Shown here: positions 5,453-7,862 of the stretch, piece after piece
How the letters are laid out: every line of letters starts with the position of its first letter
Position numbering within the stretch: the first letter of the stretch is position 1
Assembly (NCBI GenBank): GCA_937877575.1
Contig: CALFIZ010000007.1
Location: 1-7,862, forward strand
Length of the DNA stretch: 7,862 nucleotides
Source of the DNA: an uncultured Marinilabiliales bacterium
GTDB lineage: Bacteria; Bacteroidota; Bacteroidia; Bacteroidales; BM520
Direction: 5' to 3'
The notes under the pieces: model-generated
Seen by the model: the letters and a program-made list of their open reading frames with translations, nothing else
Told to the model about the DNA's origin: nothing
Database searches by the model: none
Translations under genes and position numbers: made by a program

Positions 5453-7862
5453 CAGATTCTGCATTTTGATTTTCCTGTGCCTGTTTGTGTGTTGCCGCCT
5501 CCAAGCTCAACAAGGCACAATCTACGGCAGGATTACCGACAACGGGAAACCGCTTCAGCTCGTCAATGTGGTGTGTGCGGAAAATGGTACGATAGGCACC
5601 ACGACTGACGAAAAAGGCTATTATGAACTGTCACTGCCCGCAGACACCGACATTCAAGTGGTCGCTTCCTTCCTCGGATACAAAAATGCTTATATAAACG
5701 TGAAACTGAAACCGGGCGAATCAAAGAAATTCGATATTCACATGGTCGTTTCCTCACAGGATTTGGAAACCATCGTCATTGAAGACGAAATCATCCGAAA
5801 CACCACTTTCGACCGCATTAACGCCAAGGCTGCCTTGATGATACCCAATGCATCAAACGATATCGGTGCGGTGATAAAAACCTTGCCCGGCGTTTCATCC
5901 GTCAATGAACTGAGCTCACAGTATTCTGTCAGAGGCGGCAATTTCGATGAAAACATCATTTATGTCAATGGAATCGAAGTCTTCAAGCCGTTTCTTACAC
6001 GCTCAGGACAACAGGAGGGATTGAGCTTCGTCAACTCCGACCTGATATCGTCGATTTCGTTTTCTGCCGGCGGATTTGAACCCAAATATGGCGACAAAAT
6101 GTCGTCAGTACTGGATATTACCTATCGTAAACCAACCGAATTCCACGCTTCTCTGTCAGTGGGTCTGCTGGCTTCCTCCATTCATGTTGAAGATAAATTG
6201 GATAACTTCACCTATCTTGTGGGATTCCGTTATAAATCAAATGCTTATCTGATTAACACTATGGATACCAAGGGCGATTACAACCCGACTTACACCGATT
6301 TCCAGACTTTGCTGACATATTCGGTCTCTCCGAAATTCGACATCTCCCTCCTCGGTAATTATTCCGGCAACAAATACAGTTATGTCCCGCAGTCAAGAGA
6401 AACCACTTTCGGCTCGCTTATGGAATCATACAAGATGTATATGTATATGGAAGGTAATGAAAACGATGTTTTCAGAAATGGCATGGCAGCATTGTCGTTA
6501 TTATACAAACCACAGAAAATCAGTAATATAAGTCTTACGTTCTCAGGATACAGAAGCACTGAAAGCGAGTATTATGACGTGTTGAGCGAATATTGGATAG
6601 GGAAACTTGACAACAATATGGGTTCCGACGATTACGGCAATGTGGTCCAGAGCATGGGTGTAGGTACGTTTCTGTCACACGCGCGCAACAGGTATCAGTC
6701 GCAATTCTATACTGCAGACGCCAAATATTCAACTGTTTATGGCAATCATAATCTGTCTTTAGGCGCACAGTACCGTCATGAATCAGTCTATGATGTGCTG
6801 AGCGAGTGGGAACTCGTTGACTCGGCGGGATACACTATTCCGACGACACCTGACTCGATAGGCTTTACCGACCCTTCACAACAGCCGGAATTCATTTTGA
6901 CAATGTATTCTTCGGCCGATGCAAGGAATACGCTTGACTGTCATAGGGCGTCCGCATACGCACAGGATATGTGGTCGTTCGAACTTCCTTCGGTCAACAT
7001 GAATCTCACATACGGACTGAGATTTTCGTATTGGAGCGTCAACAGGGAGTTTAATGTGAGTCCGCGCCTGACTTTTTCCTTGATTCCGAAGAAATGGAGC
7101 AGGGATGTGCTTTTCAGATTTTCAACGGGTTATTATTTCCAACAGCCTTCCTATCGTGAAATGCGAGACGTTTACGGGGTTCTCCATACCGATATAAAAT
7201 CACAGAAGTCCATCCATTTTGTCGCCGGATGCGACTGGAACCTCAGAATCTGGAACCGTCCGTTCAAGTTTGTGACAGAAGCATACTATAAGTTTCTGGA
7301 TGATTTGATTCCATATACTGTTGATAATGTGTTGATTCAATATTATCCTGACATGCTTGCCGAAGGTTATGCAACCGGCATCGATGTCAAGTTAACCGGT
7401 GAAATGGTAAAGGGAGTCGATTCCTGGGTCAGCGTCTCACTTATGAAAACCATGGAACGCCAAATCGACAGTCTCGGAAACGTCATCAGTGACTATTACC
7501 CGCGTCCCACCGACCAGAGGTTCATGTTCTCGTTGTTTTTGCAGGATTACGTCCCCAATTATCCTCACATAAAGATGCAGCTTAATCTGACATACAGCAC
7601 CGGCCTGCCGGCAATGTCGCCGAACAAACGCCCTATGTCATCAACCTATACCCGCCGTTATCCTTCCTATCTTCGTGCCGACCTCGGCCTTTCCTGGCAG
7701 ATAGTCAGCGATAAGGTTAAAACACATACTTTCCTTGACACATTAAGCGACTTGTCGCTGACAGTCGAAGTGTTGAACGTCTTGGACAAATACAACACCA
7801 TTTCATACACATGGGTGACGGATATCAGGGGATATCAATGTGGAGTACCTGATTATCTGACA
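5433..7862 (+). CDS. TonB-dependent outer-membrane receptor, substrate unknown (3' end cut by window edge)
   Basis: An outer-membrane receptor with 810 residues in the window; the frame is open from start to right edge. Residues 1-25 are a signal peptide (ILIFLCLFVCCRLQA, cut before Gln26). Residues 28-105 are a CarboxypepD_reg-like domain (GTIYGRITDNGKPLQLVNV, TDEKGYYEL, SFLGYKNAY). A TonB-box-like LETIVIED lies at 111-118. The plug holds VIKTLPGVSSV, SVRGGNFDENIIYVNG (about 165-180), SFSAGGFEPKYGDKMSSVLDI and YRKP, followed by the barrel. The last residues, GVPDYL, resemble the final turn before the terminal strand in such receptors, so probably under 20 codons are missing. The plug resembles a widespread Bacteroidota family with VRGGN(F/Y)DEN and YGDKMSSVLDI; I know of no proven substrate. 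No SusD gene is adjacent upstream. The start at 5433 lies inside the upstream gene; an ATG at 5430 is in the same frame. Confidence 0.95.
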   Translation, partial: MNGLKNNRFCILIFLCLFVCCRLQAQQGTIYGRITDNGKPLQLVNVVCAENGTIGTTTDEKGYYELSLPADTDIQVVASFLGYKNAYINVKLKPGESKKFDIHMVVSSQDLETIVIEDEIIRNTTFDRINAKAALMIPNASNDIGAVIKTLPGVSSVNELSSQYSVRGGNFDENIIYVNGIEVFKPFLTRSGQQEGLSFVNSDLISSISFSAGGFEPKYGDKMSSVLDITYRKPTEFHASLSVGLLASSIHVEDKLDNFTYLVGFRYKSNAYLINTMDTKGDYNPTYTDFQTLLTYSVSPKFDISLLGNYSGNKYSYVPQSRETTFGSLMESYKMYMYMEGNENDVFRNGMAALSLLYKPQKISNISLTFSGYRSTESEYYDVLSEYWIGKLDNNMGSDDYGNVVQSMGVGTFLSHARNRYQSQFYTADAKYSTVYGNHNLSLGAQYRHESVYDVLSEWELVDSAGYTIPTTPDSIGFTDPSQQPEFILTMYSSADARNTLDCHRASAYAQDMWSFELPSVNMNLTYGLRFSYWSVNREFNVSPRLTFSLIPKKWSRDVLFRFSTGYYFQQPSYREMRDVYGVLHTDIKSQKSIHFVAGCDWNLRIWNRPFKFVTEAYYKFLDDLIPYTVDNVLIQYYPDMLAEGYATGIDVKLTGEMVKGVDSWVSVSLMKTMERQIDSLGNVISDYYPRPTDQRFMFSLFLQDYVPNYPHIKMQLNLTYSTGLPAMSPNKRPMSSTYTRRYPSYLRADLGLSWQIVSDKVKTHTFLDTLSDLSLTVEVLNVLDKYNTISYTWVTDIRGYQCGVPDYLT

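Noticed and set aside
5018..6768. Minus-strand open frames under the small exported protein and the second receptor
   Set aside because: The plus-strand coding is continuous and recognisable by family; the opposite frames show no domains or promoters.
4706..7862. A SusC/SusD-type polysaccharide utilisation locus
   Set aside because: No SusD-like gene or glycan-degrading enzyme is present, and the small exported protein lacks SusD features.

Overview
The window looks like chromosomal DNA of a member of the Bacteroidota, most likely order Bacteroidales. This rests on three things visible in the sequence. Two TonB-dependent receptors carry an N-terminal carboxypeptidase-regulatory-like domain. 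Several sites match the Bacteroidota -7 promoter element TAnnTTTG, and Shine-Dalgarno sequences are weak or absent with A-rich leaders. LysS also has the N-terminal sequence typical of that group. There is no sign of a transposon, phage, CRISPR array or plasmid function.

Layout: (1) Positions 1-206, minus strand: the first 68 codons of lysyl-tRNA synthetase (lysS), running off the left edge. (2) Positions 257-3068, plus strand: a likely two-gene metal-handling unit. It holds an outer-membrane TonB-dependent receptor with a CxxxCC motif before its plug and a Met/His/Asp-rich barrel segment, then a secreted heavy-metal-associated (HMA) domain protein with a CxxC site. (3) Positions 3078-3150, minus strand: a tRNA-Thr(CGT) gene facing the HMA gene, only 9 bp from its stop codon and with its own -7 element. 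(4) Positions 3188-4624, minus strand: an RluB-type 23S rRNA pseudouridine synthase with an unusually long Arg/Asp/Asn/Tyr-rich N-terminal extension, part of it built from 36-bp tandem repeats. (5) Positions 4706-7862, plus strand: an operon of two overlapping genes. The first encodes a small exported protein with a carboxypeptidase-regulatory-like domain; the second encodes a large TonB-dependent receptor that is cut by the right edge, probably within about 20 codons of its end.

The two plus-strand units are cell-envelope systems. The first probably binds or imports a transition metal, with copper the leading guess: receptor in the outer membrane, HMA protein in the periplasm. The substrate of the second is unknown. 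The minus-strand genes belong to translation: tRNA charging, a tRNA and rRNA modification. The 81-bp gap between the pseudouridine synthase gene and the small exported-protein gene holds two facing, perfect TAnnTTTG elements, which define a compact divergent promoter.

I see no clear-cut new defence or mobile system. The points most worth following are the cysteine and Met/His sites of the metal-type receptor with its HMA partner, the repeat-built disordered arm on the pseudouridine synthase, the overlapping pair of regulatory-domain protein and receptor, and the tRNA whose opposite strand looks like a terminator for the facing gene.
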